36,750 bases of DNA from CAYTCZ01 sp964436315 (lineage in GTDB: Bacteria; Actinomycetota; Thermoleophilia; Gaiellales; Gaiellaceae), in assembly GCA_964436315.1 (NCBI GenBank), contig CAYTCZ010000024.1:1-36750 (forward strand), read 5' to 3'. The translations under genes and the position numbers were made by a program. Each line of letters opens with the position of its first letter. Within the stretch, counting starts at the first letter, position 1. Under the pieces are notes generated by a model. That model did no database searches. It saw nothing but the letters and a program-made list of their open reading frames with translations, and had not been told where the DNA came from. Positions 7,639-16,310 of the stretch are shown piece by piece.

Positions 7639-8352
7639 TTAGGACATCCCGATGTAGGCAGATTCGAAGTCGCCGACCTTGGCAAGTTCTTCGGCGGTCC
7701 CTTCGAAGGCGATTTGGCCGCCGCTTCGCATCACGTAGGTGCGATTCGCAACCTTGATCGTACGCGCCGCGTTCTGCTCGACGAGCAGGATCGTCGCTCC
7801 CTCCTCGTCCCTGAGCTCAGTCAAGATTTCGAACACCTGATCGACGATCAGCGGGGCGAGACCGAGTGTCGGCTCGTCCAGGAGAAGGAGCTTTGGTCGC
7901 GCCAGGAGTGCGCGGGCGATTGCGAGTTGCTGTTGCTCGCCCCCGGAGAGCTTCGAGGCTCCGCGGTTGAAGAACCCGCCGAGTACCTCGAAGCGCTCAC
8001 ACATCCTCTTGACGTCGTCCTCTGCTTGACGTCGGTCGCTTCGGCCGGACGTGCCGATCCGAAGGTTTTCGCCGACGGTGAGACTCCCAAAAATGCGTCT
8101 GTTCTCCGGCACGAGCGAGATGCCACGACGCAGGATCTTGTCGGGTGAGGCCCCGACGATTGACTCTCCCTCGAACTCGATGGTGCCCGACGTCGGCTTG
8201 AGTACGCCGGTGATTGCCCAGAGCGTGGTCGACTTGCCGGCGCCGTTGTGGCCGACCACCCCCACCAGTTCGCCCTCGTTCACCTCGAGCGAGAGGCTCT
8301 GGACCGCCGCGACCCGTCCGTAATGGACGGAGAGGTCAGTGACTTGCAGCAA
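7639..8352 (-). CDS. livF: Branched-chain amino acid-type ABC transporter ATPase (LivF family)
   Basis: A 237-residue cytoplasmic ATPase that energises the LivHM channel. It has Walker A GHNGAGKST (34-42), the LivF-type GISLVPENRRIFGSLTVGENL segment, the signature LSGGEQQQLAIARAL, Walker B LLLLDEPT followed by LGLAPLI, and the switch region with VEQNA. Length and motifs fit LivF rather than LivG. I chose the TTG at 8352, which has AAGGGAG about eight bases upstream and overlaps the livG stop by 17 bases; a GTG at 8370 would add six residues. It lies in the order livG-livF-livH-livM. Confidence 0.9.
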   Translation of the reverse strand: MLQVTDLSVHYGRVAAVQSLSLEVNEGELVGVVGHNGAGKSTTLWAITGVLKPTSGTIEFEGESIVGASPDKILRRGISLVPENRRIFGSLTVGENLRIGTSGRSDRRQAEDDVKRMCERFEVLGGFFNRGASKLSGGEQQQLAIARALLARPKLLLLDEPTLGLAPLIVDQVFEILTELRDEEGATILLVEQNAARTIKVANRTYVMRSGGQIAFEGTAEELAKVGDFESAYIGMS

Positions 8353-9100
8353 TCTCCGCTCCCTTCTCACCTAAGTAGGCGGCGATGACTGCCTTGTTCT
8401 TTCGAATTTCCTCGGGAGGGCCAACCGCGATGGACTTCCCGTAATCGAGCACCTGAATGCGCTCGCACACGCGGAAGATCACGCGCATGTCGTGCTCGAC
8501 GAGCAGAATCCCGGAGCCGAGCTCGTCCCGAACCTCGACGATTGTCTCGGTGAGCGCGAGGCTCTCGTCGTCGTCGAGGCCCGCTGCCGGCTCATCCAGC
8601 AACAGGTAGTTCGGTTGGACGGCGGCGGCCCGGGCGATACCCACGCGGCGCTCGTCGCCATGCGGCAACGCCGACGCCGGCATGTGCATCAGCTCTTCGA
8701 GCCCCATTCGCTCGATCAGGGCTGAGGCTCGCTTGCGGGCCGCACGTCTGCCCAGCCCTGCTCCCAGCGCGCCGAGCTCGACGTTCTCGAACACGGTGAG
8801 CTCCGGAAACGTCGCGACCTCCTGGAAGGTACGGACGAGCCCGGACTCGACGAGCCGGTGAGGCGGCCAGCCCGTGACGTTGACGCCGTCTAGCACGACC
8901 TTGCCACCGGTGAGTTCCTGGAAGCCGCTCACGGCGTTCATGAACGTGGTCTTGCCGGCGCCGTTGGGACCGATCAGGCCCATGATCTGACCCGGCTCGA
9001 GGGTCAGGTCGATGCCGTCGACGGCCCGGACGCCCTCGAACCACACGCGGACGTCCTCCGCGGTGAGCTTCGAGGGGCCCGAGCCGTCGCCGTTTGCCAT
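8336..9100 (-). CDS. livG: Branched-chain amino acid-type ABC transporter ATPase (LivG family)
   Basis: A 254-residue ATPase, partner of LivF. It has Walker A GPNGAGKTT (44-52), the LivG-type VRTFQEVATFPELTVFENVELGA, the signature region ALPHGDERRVGIARA, Walker B YLLLDEPAAGLDDDE and the LVEHDMRVIF switch His region, and ends with IAAYLGEKG as LivG proteins do. LivG signatures normally read LPYGxQRRLEIARA; here LPHGDERR is a mild variant in a site that is usually degenerate, so activity is still expected. Start ATG 9100 lies 30 bp after the binding-protein stop, with only a weak ribosome site. Confidence 0.92.
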   Translation of the reverse strand: MANGDGSGPSKLTAEDVRVWFEGVRAVDGIDLTLEPGQIMGLIGPNGAGKTTFMNAVSGFQELTGGKVVLDGVNVTGWPPHRLVESGLVRTFQEVATFPELTVFENVELGALGAGLGRRAARKRASALIERMGLEELMHMPASALPHGDERRVGIARAAAVQPNYLLLDEPAAGLDDDESLALTETIVEVRDELGSGILLVEHDMRVIFRVCERIQVLDYGKSIAVGPPEEIRKNKAVIAAYLGEKGAEIAASH

Positions 9101-9130
9101 CAGCTTGGTTCTCTGACGCTTCCTCCTAGC

Positions 9131-10510
9131 CTACGACGGCGGGTTCCCGAAGCACGGGCTTCCGTCACCGATGTCCGGAATCGACTCGATCGCGATCGTG
9201 TCGATCTGCGTATTGACTCCGTTCTGGTACTCCTCGACCGAATATGCCCCCGGCTGTGGCCGGTGACAGGTCTCGGTGAACACCATCTCGGTGCCGAAGT
9301 AGTCGAACGACTCGCCCGAGCCGAACAGCTCCGCTGCGACCGCCGGGCCATCGGTCGTACCCGCTCTTTCCATGGCCTCAGTTACCACCGACGCGAGGCG
9401 GTAGCCGGGAAGCGCGTAGTGGTTTCCGATTGGCTGGCCGTAGGTCGCCTCGAAGTTCTCGGCGATGGTCACGACCTCCTCCGTCTGCGTCCCCTCGCAG
9501 TACGTCGGGAGGCAGGCGAAGCCCAGAGCCCAGAAGTCGGAGACGTTGCCCGCGACCTCGTTGATGGGCGTCCCGTTGACCGAGGCGTTCGTCAGGATCG
9601 GCATGTCGATCCCGGCATCGCGAATCGCCCGAATCAACTGGGCCCCGAACGGGTTCCACGACCCGTCGTAGATGAAGTCGCAGTTCTCGACGGCGCCACG
9701 CAGACGCGTCACCTGCGAGGAGAGGTCGAGGTCGGGGCCACCGACAAAGGTGTCCTCGCCACAGACCTCACCGCCGAGTTCGAGCCAGCGGGCCTGGAAG
9801 TAGTCGGCCGTCGCCTTCGAGTACTCGAGTGACGTGTCCTTGAAGATGTAGGCACGTGTGAGATCGGGCTTGTTCGCGGACCACCACTCGGCGCCTGCGA
9901 CGCCCTCGGCATCGGAGCCGAGCCCCATCGATCCGGCGAGCGGGCCGACGATGTCGGGTGTCGCGACCTTCGGGGACGAGGCGCAGAGCGCCATTGCCGG
10001 TACGTCCCGTGCGGTTGCCGCCTGGATGGCCGGGAACGAGAAGTCGAAGTCACACGTGGCGATGATGAATACCGCGCCCTTGTCGATGAGCTCATTGGCG
10101 TTGGTCGCGGCCAGCTCGAGGTCCGACTTGGTGTCGATCCACTCGACCTCGATCGGTCTGCCAAGCACGCCGCCTTCGGCGTTGATCTCGTCGACCCGCA
10201 TCATGAAGAGCTGCGCCGACTGAAGGTCGTACGGCGCGAGAATGCCGGTCTCCGCGGCCGAGATCCCGATCAGGATCGGCTCACCGGAAGGCTCCTCGGC
10301 GGGCGCTGCAGGCTCCTCGGCGGGCGCTGCAGGCTCCTCGGCCGGCTCCTCGGCAGGTGCGGCCGGCTCGGCGGGCGCGGCCGGCTCAGCCGGCTCGGCC
10401 GGTGCAGCTGGCTCGGCGCTGTCGTCGTCACCACCGCAGCCTGCCGCTGCGAGCAGACCGAGCGTGACGAGCAAGAGCAGCAGTACGAGCCCGAACTTCC
10501 GTCTTCCCAT
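9131..10510 (-). CDS. ABC transporter substrate-binding lipoprotein (LivK/Peripla_BP_6 family)
   Basis: A 459-residue extracellular binding protein that delivers the cargo to LivHM. A lipoprotein signal (MGRRKFGLVLLLLLVTLGLLAAAGC) ends at Cys25, which would be lipidated. Then comes GGDDDS and an acidic Pro/Ala/Glu-rich linker of about 45 residues, followed by the type I periplasmic-binding fold (ILIGISAAETGILAPYDLQSAQLFMMRVDEINAEGG, GAVFIIATCDFDFSFPAIQAATARDVPAMALC). Several Cys residues could form disulfides outside the cell. ATG 10510 has GAGGAGGG just upstream. It has its own candidate promoter and a 196-bp leader after the SDR gene, fitting higher expression than the enzymes before it. 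The ligand is not predictable by eye. Confidence 0.92.
   Translation of the reverse strand: MGRRKFGLVLLLLLVTLGLLAAAGCGGDDDSAEPAAPAEPAEPAAPAEPAAPAEEPAEEPAAPAEEPAAPAEEPSGEPILIGISAAETGILAPYDLQSAQLFMMRVDEINAEGGVLGRPIEVEWIDTKSDLELAATNANELIDKGAVFIIATCDFDFSFPAIQAATARDVPAMALCASSPKVATPDIVGPLAGSMGLGSDAEGVAGAEWWSANKPDLTRAYIFKDTSLEYSKATADYFQARWLELGGEVCGEDTFVGGPDLDLSSQVTRLRGAVENCDFIYDGSWNPFGAQLIRAIRDAGIDMPILTNASVNGTPINEVAGNVSDFWALGFACLPTYCEGTQTEEVVTIAENFEATYGQPIGNHYALPGYRLASVVTEAMERAGTTDGPAVAAELFGSGESFDYFGTEMVFTETCHRPQPGAYSVEEYQNGVNTQIDTIAIESIPDIGDGSPCFGNPPS
10289..10419 (-). repeat. Low-complexity tandem repeat encoding the Pro/Ala/Glu linker
   Basis: Imperfect tandem units encode PAEEPAA/EPAAPAE-type repeats in the linker of the binding protein. 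Two exact 21-base copies beginning GGCTCCTCGGCGGGCGCTGC stand side by side near 10290-10331. Such repeats can change length by slippage without breaking the frame, because the unit length is a multiple of three. Confidence 0.8.
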
Positions 10511-10598
10511 ATTTCCCTCCTCATCTCCCAAGTTCGAGACGTTCGTCCTCGTCCGTTGAGACGCAGGCGCCTTGAAATGGTTGGTGCAGGTAACGGGC

Positions 10599-10627
10599 AA
10601 TATGACCGTTGCGCTACCGAAGTACAA
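10599..10627 (-). promoter_or_regulatory. Candidate promoter of the binding-protein/importer transcription unit
   Basis: On the minus strand a -35 TTGTAC (10627-10622) and a -10 CATATT (10604-10599) are separated by 17 bases, giving a leader of roughly 80 bases before the ATG at 10510. Both boxes are partial matches. A perfect 6-base inverted repeat (10637-10642 and 10653-10658, GGAGAC/GTCTCC) lies just upstream of the -35 and could be an operator. Confidence 0.4.
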
Positions 10628-10706
10628 GGGGTTCACGGAGACCTGCGCTTAAGTCTCCATCGCGACAAGCTCCGCGCTGCGACGGATTGAGCGTTGACAG
10701 GTCGAT

Positions 10707-11456
10707 CTACTGCGCGGCCCAACCCCCGTCGACCAAGAGCGTCGCACCCTGGACGAACGTGGCTGCATCCGAGGCCAAGAACACGACGGCCGGAGCAATC
10801 TCTTCGACCTCGCCGATACGCCGAAGGGGCGTGCTCTCGATCATAACGGCCTCGTATTCAGGCGAGGCGAGTTGCTCGGCGTTCATGGCCGTGCGGATGT
10901 TCCCCGGCGCGACGCAGTTCACCCTGATGCCCTTCGGAGAGAGCTCCATCGCGAGCGCCTTCGTGAGAAGCTCCACCGCCCCTTTCGTCGCACAGTAGGC
11001 AACCGAATTCGGAAAGCCGCTATGACCTGCAATGGAGGAAATGAAGATGATCGAGTCGCCTCCGGACATATGGGGAACCGCGGCACGGGAGACTGCGTAT
11101 GGCGCGCGGACGTTGACGGCCCACTGGCGGTCGAGGACGTCGACGCCCCCGTCGAGGAAGCCGATCGGCTCCCAGATGCCTGCCGAGTGAACGAGCACGT
11201 CGATTGAGCCGAACGAGTTCAGCGCTGCGTTGGCAATCGCTTGGGGCGCCTGGTCGGCCGTGAGATCGGTAACCACGATTCGGTGATCGCCAACCGCCTC
11301 GGCGCACCGCCTGAGGCGCTCTTCATTGCGACCGACGAGAACCACCTTTGCGCCCGCGTCGGACATTGCCTGTGCGATTCCCGCTCCGATGCCGGAGCTC
11401 GCACCGGTGACCACCGCAACTTTGTCGTCAAGCCTTGCAGTTGGGAAGCGGCTCAT
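10707..11456 (-). CDS. Short-chain dehydrogenase/reductase (SDR)
   Basis: A 249-residue classical SDR that oxidises an alcohol or reduces a ketone with NAD(P). It has the nucleotide loop TGASSGIG (17-24), a VTDLTAD segment for the adenine ring, HSAG (90-93, normally NNAG), active-site Ser140/141, Tyr154 and Lys158 (YCATK), PKGIRVNCVAPGNIRT, and the C-terminal FVQGATLLVDGG. Arg43 (VGRNEE) after the second strand favours NADP, though not decisively. The ATG at 11456 overlaps the HyuB stop by four bases (ATGA), so it is made together with the hydantoinase. It may oxidise a hydroxy intermediate to the oxo-acid used by the E1 enzyme (inference). Confidence 0.9.
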   Translation of the reverse strand: MSRFPTARLDDKVAVVTGASSGIGAGIAQAMSDAGAKVVLVGRNEERLRRCAEAVGDHRIVVTDLTADQAPQAIANAALNSFGSIDVLVHSAGIWEPIGFLDGGVDVLDRQWAVNVRAPYAVSRAAVPHMSGGDSIIFISSIAGHSGFPNSVAYCATKGAVELLTKALAMELSPKGIRVNCVAPGNIRTAMNAEQLASPEYEAVMIESTPLRRIGEVEEIAPAVVFLASDAATFVQGATLLVDGGWAAQ

Positions 11457-13216
11457 CGCGCCCTCCTGAGTTTCGCCGTCTCCTCCTCGTCCACTTTGAG
11501 ACTGTCGTCAAGAACGTCCGCCTCGAAGGCGACGCCGTAGACCGTTCGCGCGCGCTCGAAACTGATGAAGCGGGCGAGTACGTCCTCACGAACCAACTCG
11601 GGTTCACGCTCGAACGGATCCCCGTAGCCGCCGCCGCCGCTGAGGCTGTGGCCCAGCAGTTCGCCCGCGTCGAAGACCTCCTGCGAGATCGGCTCCAGAG
11701 GGGTCTCGCTCGTGTCAGTCTCGACCTTGAAGGCGATCGAGGGGGCGGCGTCTCCTCCGCCACGAGCGCCGCGAGGCGGGAAGTGATGGCCGTCCGTCAC
11801 GTACGCGGCGGTCATCGGATCCCGTTTCGGACCATAGGTCACTCGCGTTCCGGGCGCCCCGCGCCGTCGACCTGCCCCTTCCGAATCCTGGCGGACGCGC
11901 AGCTCGTGGACGCGGATCGGGTACTTGAGCTCGTCGATCTCGATGCTGTCGCGAAACATGAGCCCGTTCGTGACGGCATTTCCGTACGTGACCCACCCGT
12001 CGTGCTCCGGGCCTGCCGGCCCTCCTTGGGAACCGAGGAACTTCTGGTTCACGTAGGCATCGTCCCCCTTGCGCCAATCGGTGCCCGAGACGACCGCGAA
12101 CCCGGGTCCGATGCCGCACGCGCCCTCGGCAAGGCCATAACCCTCCAGAGCGTCGGCGAACGCCTTTTGGGTGGTGACGACGAGCCGCTCTCCGACGTTG
12201 GTCGTCGCGACCGAACAAGAGTGCGGAAACCGTGGAATGCCGACGACGCAGTTCTCGCGGAGCCTCACGACAACCCGCCTGAAGGTGCCCGCGTTGTGGG
12301 GGATGTCGGGATCGATCGAGTTGAACATCCCGGTCATGCAGTTGTTCATCGCACACGTGCGCGACTCGTTGACGCCAGCCGGCAGACAGTCGATGTTGTC
12401 CGTGAGGTCGAGCTCGATCATCCCGGCGTCTGGATCGACGGTGATCTTGACGTTGATCGGAATGCCGTCGGGGGCCGGGCCGAAGGGATCGTGGTGACCG
12501 TGGCCGACGAATGACCCTTTCGGCATTCCCCTGATCACGTGTTCCATCCGTCGTTCGGAGTAGTCGAACCACTCCTCGACGAAGTTCTCGAGAACGTCGC
12601 TCCCGTACTTCTCGAACAGCTCCTTGAGCCGAGCCTCGCCGATTCGCGCGGCCCCGAGCATGGCGAGGTAGTCCCCGTACCACTGGTCGGGCACACGGAT
12701 TCGGCGTCGGCACATGCGAATCACGTCGTCGATCTCCTCGTATTCCCGTTGAACCCGGACCGCCGGGAAGATCACGCTGCCCTCCTCGTAGACGTCACGG
12801 GCGTAGGGCATGTAGGTGGTCGGTTGGGCATTCCCGCAGTCGGCCTGATGGGCCTTTGCGGCGGCCGTGAGGACGTGGCGACCCTCCCAGAAGACGGGAA
12901 CGAGAATCACATGGTCGGCAGGATGGGTATTCCCAAGGTAAGGATCGTTGTGGAGGAACGCGTCGCCTTTTTGGACGTCGTCGTGAAGATCGGTGACGGC
13001 CTCGGCCAGAAACTCCATGCCGATCACGTGTACCGGCAGCCCCTCTGCCGACGCGAGCAGCCGATTGTCGGCGGTGATCAGGGCGCACGAGAAGTCGCGC
13101 GCCATGTTGAGAACGGCGGACCGTCCCGTTCGCAAGAGCGTGTTCTCCATCTCACGAACGATCGAATCGAGGCGGTTCGCCAGCACGGAGAGGAGGACCG
13201 GATCGAACGAGTTCAT
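11453..13216 (-). CDS. Hydantoinase B/oxoprolinase family subunit (HyuB-like)
   Basis: A 587-residue protein of the HyuB family, the partner of HyuA in ATP-dependent enzymes that open cyclic amides (N-methylhydantoin, 5-oxoproline) or carboxylate ketones (acetone, acetophenone). Family features include the start DPVLLSVLANRLDSIVREMENTLLRTGRSAVLNMARDFSCALI, VHVIGMEF, the KGDAFLHNDPYLGNTHPADHV core, VNESRTCAMNN, and a late GGGGYGDPFERE. The length is typical. ATG 13216 overlaps the HyuA stop by four bases (ATGA), and its own stop overlaps the SDR start. The sequence alone does not separate amide hydrolysis from carboxylation; the nitrilase neighbour favours amide chemistry. Confidence 0.88.
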   Translation of the reverse strand: MNSFDPVLLSVLANRLDSIVREMENTLLRTGRSAVLNMARDFSCALITADNRLLASAEGLPVHVIGMEFLAEAVTDLHDDVQKGDAFLHNDPYLGNTHPADHVILVPVFWEGRHVLTAAAKAHQADCGNAQPTTYMPYARDVYEEGSVIFPAVRVQREYEEIDDVIRMCRRRIRVPDQWYGDYLAMLGAARIGEARLKELFEKYGSDVLENFVEEWFDYSERRMEHVIRGMPKGSFVGHGHHDPFGPAPDGIPINVKITVDPDAGMIELDLTDNIDCLPAGVNESRTCAMNNCMTGMFNSIDPDIPHNAGTFRRVVVRLRENCVVGIPRFPHSCSVATTNVGERLVVTTQKAFADALEGYGLAEGACGIGPGFAVVSGTDWRKGDDAYVNQKFLGSQGGPAGPEHDGWVTYGNAVTNGLMFRDSIEIDELKYPIRVHELRVRQDSEGAGRRRGAPGTRVTYGPKRDPMTAAYVTDGHHFPPRGARGGGDAAPSIAFKVETDTSETPLEPISQEVFDAGELLGHSLSGGGGYGDPFEREPELVREDVLARFISFERARTVYGVAFEADVLDDSLKVDEEETAKLRRAR

Positions 13217-15336
13217 ACCGCCTGCACCTCTTCCGTTGCGAGCGCCGACGGCTCCGCTCCGTCTGCCACCTCGAGGAGGTAGTTTCCGAGCGCCGTCACG
13301 ATTGCGGTCGAGCCCGGGTAGACGACGACGGTCGTCGTCGGTTCACGGATGATTGCGGGCCCTTCGATGCGGTCGCCGTCACCCAGAAGCTGGCCGTCGT
13401 AGCGCAGCACCGAGGTCGTGCCGGTTTCCCTGAAATAGACCTCCACGGTCTCGGGCTCGACGCCACGGCGGCGGGGCAGCTGCTTCGGGCCGATATCAGG
13501 CTTCTCGAGCTCGGCCGTTGCCCGACTCTTCCACAGGAGGCACTCGAGGTACTGTCCCGGCTCTCGGACCGCGAAGACGCGCTCATGCGTTGCGTGGAAC
13601 GCTTCCTCGAGTGCGTTGACGTCATCGCTTGAGACCAACCTGCTGGGGATGGGCACCTCGAGCTCCCAAACCTGTGCTCGGTACCGAGCCTCGACGAAGT
13701 AGTCCTTTCGCGTCGTCTTCGGCGAGAGGTCGCCAAGGCTTTCGAGGAACTCGTCGGCGGCCGCCTCGACCTGCGCGAGCGTCTGATTGACGGCCTCGCG
13801 ATCAAGAGAGCGTGTCTCGGCATAGTGAGAGCGGGAGAACTCCGCGAGGACGTCCGAATAGAGGGCTCCGCAGGCCGAGAGGGCACCCGCGGTCGAGGGG
13901 AGGAGAACTCTGCGACAGCCCAGCTCTCTGGCGATCGGTACGACGTTGAGTCCTGACGCCCCGCCTCCCGCGACCATCATGACCTCGCGCGGGTCGATTC
14001 CCTGCGCGATCGTGATCTCCCGAATCGCACCGACGATGTTCTCGGTTTCGATCGTGATCGCAGCGAATGCTGCTTCCTCGACACTCATGCCGAGGGGCTC
14101 GGCGACCTCGCGCTCGATTGCGCTCCACGCCGCATGACGGTCGAGCTGGAGGCGTCCTCCGAGGAAGAAGCTTGGATCGATCCAGCCAAGCGCGACGGCC
14201 GCGTCGGTAACTGTTGGTCTCGTCCCCCCCTGCGCGTAACAGGCGGGTCCTGGATCAGCACCGGCGCTCTGCGGCCCAACTCTGAGCAGGCCACCTGGGT
14301 CGATCCATACGATCGAGCCGCCTCCTGCTCCGATTGACTTGACGTCGACCGCTCGGATTCCTGTGATGTGACCGATCCACCTGCCACCGATCCACGTCTC
14401 GGCCGAGTAGGTGATTTCGCCTCCCGAGACCAGTCCGACGTCGAACGTCGTTCCGCCCGTGTCACACACGATCAGCTCGTCTGACTCGTCGGGGAGTTCG
14501 GCGCGCCCGTAGGTAACCGCCGCCACCGGCGCCATCGAGGGCCCGGACCCGATCGAGTAGATCGGCCGTTCCACCATTTCGTTCGGACGCCACGCCCCTC
14601 CGAATGACGTAGCGACGAACAGGTGCCCGCCGAATCCTGCGTCGCGAAGATCCCGTTCCATTGTCCCGAGGTACTCCTGCATGAGTGGCTTCAGTGAGGC
14701 ATCGATGGCGGTGGACGAAGCGCGTCGGTACTCGCGGATGATCGGATTCAGTTGGTGCGAGAGCGTGTACGGCACCTCCGACCAGTGCTCGGCGAGGAGT
14801 TCCCCGACGCGGAGTTCATGCTCGCCATTGACGATCGCCCAGATGAAGCAAACGGCGACCGCTTCTGCCCCAAGAGCCTGTGCCTCCTCGATCGCTCGGA
14901 GAACGGTCTCCTCGTCGAGCGGGACAAACGCCGTCCCCTCCGAGTCCATGCGTTCGCGGATCTCGAAGGTAAGAAACCGCGGGATGTACGCCGGCGGGTA
15001 CGGGATCTGCTTGAAGGGATCGAGCTTCCCGCCCTCCCGCAACAACAGGATGTCCGGGAACCCCTCGGTCGTGAAGAACGCTGTTCGCGCTGTCTTTCCT
15101 TCGACGATGGCGTTGGTCGCTCGCGTTGTCCCGTAGGTCAAAACGTCCGTGTCTGCGAGGAGCTGCTCGACAGAGAGCCCGATGCCAGGTGCGAGCTGCT
15201 CGAGCCCTTCCCGGATTCCCTGGAATGCCCTCTCCGCGCTCGTGAGCGCTTTGGCGATTTGCACACCGCCGTCCGTGTCCGCGACGACGACGTCGGTGAA
15301 GGTCCCGCCGGTATCGACGGATATGCGGAAGCCCAT
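13213..15336 (-). CDS. Hydantoinase A/oxoprolinase family subunit (HyuA-like)
   Basis: A 707-residue ATP-binding subunit with an actin/Hsp70-like fold. The first phosphate motif is DTGGTFTDVV (8-17), followed by VLTYGTTRATNAIVEGK, LREGGKLDPFK, and a second phosphate motif CDTGGTTFDVGLVSGGE near residue 290. VDVKSIGAGGGSI and VAGGGASGLNVVPIARELG come later. It probably uses ATP to activate a lactam or ketone oxygen as a phosphate ester, with HyuB. A single 707-residue chain plus a 587-residue chain fits the N-methylhydantoinase type and also the ketone carboxylases. The ATG at 15336 shares one base with the E1-beta TGA. Confidence 0.9.
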   Translation of the reverse strand: MGFRISVDTGGTFTDVVVADTDGGVQIAKALTSAERAFQGIREGLEQLAPGIGLSVEQLLADTDVLTYGTTRATNAIVEGKTARTAFFTTEGFPDILLLREGGKLDPFKQIPYPPAYIPRFLTFEIRERMDSEGTAFVPLDEETVLRAIEEAQALGAEAVAVCFIWAIVNGEHELRVGELLAEHWSEVPYTLSHQLNPIIREYRRASSTAIDASLKPLMQEYLGTMERDLRDAGFGGHLFVATSFGGAWRPNEMVERPIYSIGSGPSMAPVAAVTYGRAELPDESDELIVCDTGGTTFDVGLVSGGEITYSAETWIGGRWIGHITGIRAVDVKSIGAGGGSIVWIDPGGLLRVGPQSAGADPGPACYAQGGTRPTVTDAAVALGWIDPSFFLGGRLQLDRHAAWSAIEREVAEPLGMSVEEAAFAAITIETENIVGAIREITIAQGIDPREVMMVAGGGASGLNVVPIARELGCRRVLLPSTAGALSACGALYSDVLAEFSRSHYAETRSLDREAVNQTLAQVEAAADEFLESLGDLSPKTTRKDYFVEARYRAQVWELEVPIPSRLVSSDDVNALEEAFHATHERVFAVREPGQYLECLLWKSRATAELEKPDIGPKQLPRRRGVEPETVEVYFRETGTTSVLRYDGQLLGDGDRIEGPAIIREPTTTVVVYPGSTAIVTALGNYLLEVADGAEPSALATEEVQAV

Positions 15337-16310
15337 CAGCCGGCGGCGAGTGCTTCGCCCGCGAGTTCCCGCGTCGCTTGGACGATCTGCTCGACCGAGA
15401 CCAGCGCCTCATCCTCCACCGGAGGACTGGCCGGAATGGGGAGATCAGGCATGACCACCCGCCGGGCGTGCACCGGGCCAGCCTCAACTGCGGCCGCGAC
15501 GACCTCGGCCGCATAGCCGCCAAGCGGCGGTCCATCCTCGATCACGATGAGCCTTCCGGTGCGGGCCGTCGAGGCGGCCACGCCGTCGACGTCGAGCGGC
15601 CGGAGTGATCGCAGGTCGATGACCTCGGCGTCGATCCCGTGACCGGCAAGCTCCTCCGCGGCGGCGAGCGCCTTCTCGACGCCCGCCATTGCCGCGACGA
15701 GCGTCGCGTCGGTTCCCGACCGGAGCACCGACGCGCGGCCTATTCGCTCGATGGGCGCGTTCAGGTCGACCTCGCCCTCCCGCCCGTACAGGAACTTGTG
15801 CTCGAAGACCACGACCGGGTTGTCGTCTTGGATCGCTGCCCTGGTCAGCGCATACGCGTCGTGAACCGTGCCCGCTGCGACCAACTTCAGGCCGGGCTCG
15901 CCGAGGAAGAAGGCCGTTGGCGTCTGTGAATGGCAGGCGCCGAACCTGCCGCCGGCACCGACGGCAGTTCGAACGGTCAGCGGCACGCTCGCCTGTCCGT
16001 TCGAGAGATACCAGTACTTGGAGGCTTGGTTGACGAGCGTGTCCATCACGAGGCCGATGAAGTCGGCGAACATGATCTCGACGACCGGACGCACCCCGCG
16101 AACCGCGGCGCCGAACGCGGCCGCCGTGAAACCCATCTCCGAGATCGGCGTGTCGATAACCCGGGCCCCGAAACGTTCGTGGAGCCCGGGAGTGACGGCG
16201 AAGACGCCACCGAGCGCGAGGTCTTCGCCCATCAGTACGACAGAGGGATCGGCCTCGAGTTCGGCTGCGAGTGCGTGGCACACCGCCTCCCGATAGGTCA
16301 GCTCGCTCAT
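15336..16310 (-). CDS. Thiamine-diphosphate-dependent dehydrogenase E1 component, beta subunit
   Basis: A 324-residue beta subunit of a 2-oxoacid or acetoin dehydrogenase E1. Recognisable segments are the start LTYREAVCHALAAELEADPSVVLMGEDLALGGVFAVTPGL, DTPISEMGFTAAAFGAAVRGVRPVVEIMFADF, the HSQTPTAFF region, FEHKFLYG, and the C-terminal transketolase domain (IDAEVIDLRSLRPLDVDGV, RLIVIEDGPPLGGYAAEV). It completes the thiamine-diphosphate site at the interface with the alpha subunit. ATG 16310 overlaps the alpha-subunit TGA by four bases; the longer upstream frame is out of register with any homologue. No E2 or E3 gene is present in the window, so these must come from elsewhere. Confidence 0.9.
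   Translation of the reverse strand: MSELTYREAVCHALAAELEADPSVVLMGEDLALGGVFAVTPGLHERFGARVIDTPISEMGFTAAAFGAAVRGVRPVVEIMFADFIGLVMDTLVNQASKYWYLSNGQASVPLTVRTAVGAGGRFGACHSQTPTAFFLGEPGLKLVAAGTVHDAYALTRAAIQDDNPVVVFEHKFLYGREGEVDLNAPIERIGRASVLRSGTDATLVAAMAGVEKALAAAEELAGHGIDAEVIDLRSLRPLDVDGVAASTARTGRLIVIEDGPPLGGYAAEVVAAAVEAGPVHARRVVMPDLPIPASPPVEDEALVSVEQIVQATRELAGEALAAG

Noticed and set aside
6702..7685. N-terminal extension of the LivM frame through livH
   Set aside because: It is Arg/Asp/Gly/His-rich out-of-frame reading of the livH gene; LivM begins at the GTG at 6701, which has a ribosome site and four-base overlap.
8336..9100. Inactive LivG because of the LPHGDERR signature
   Set aside because: LivG signatures are commonly degenerate (LPYGxQRR); Walker A, Walker B and the switch His are intact.
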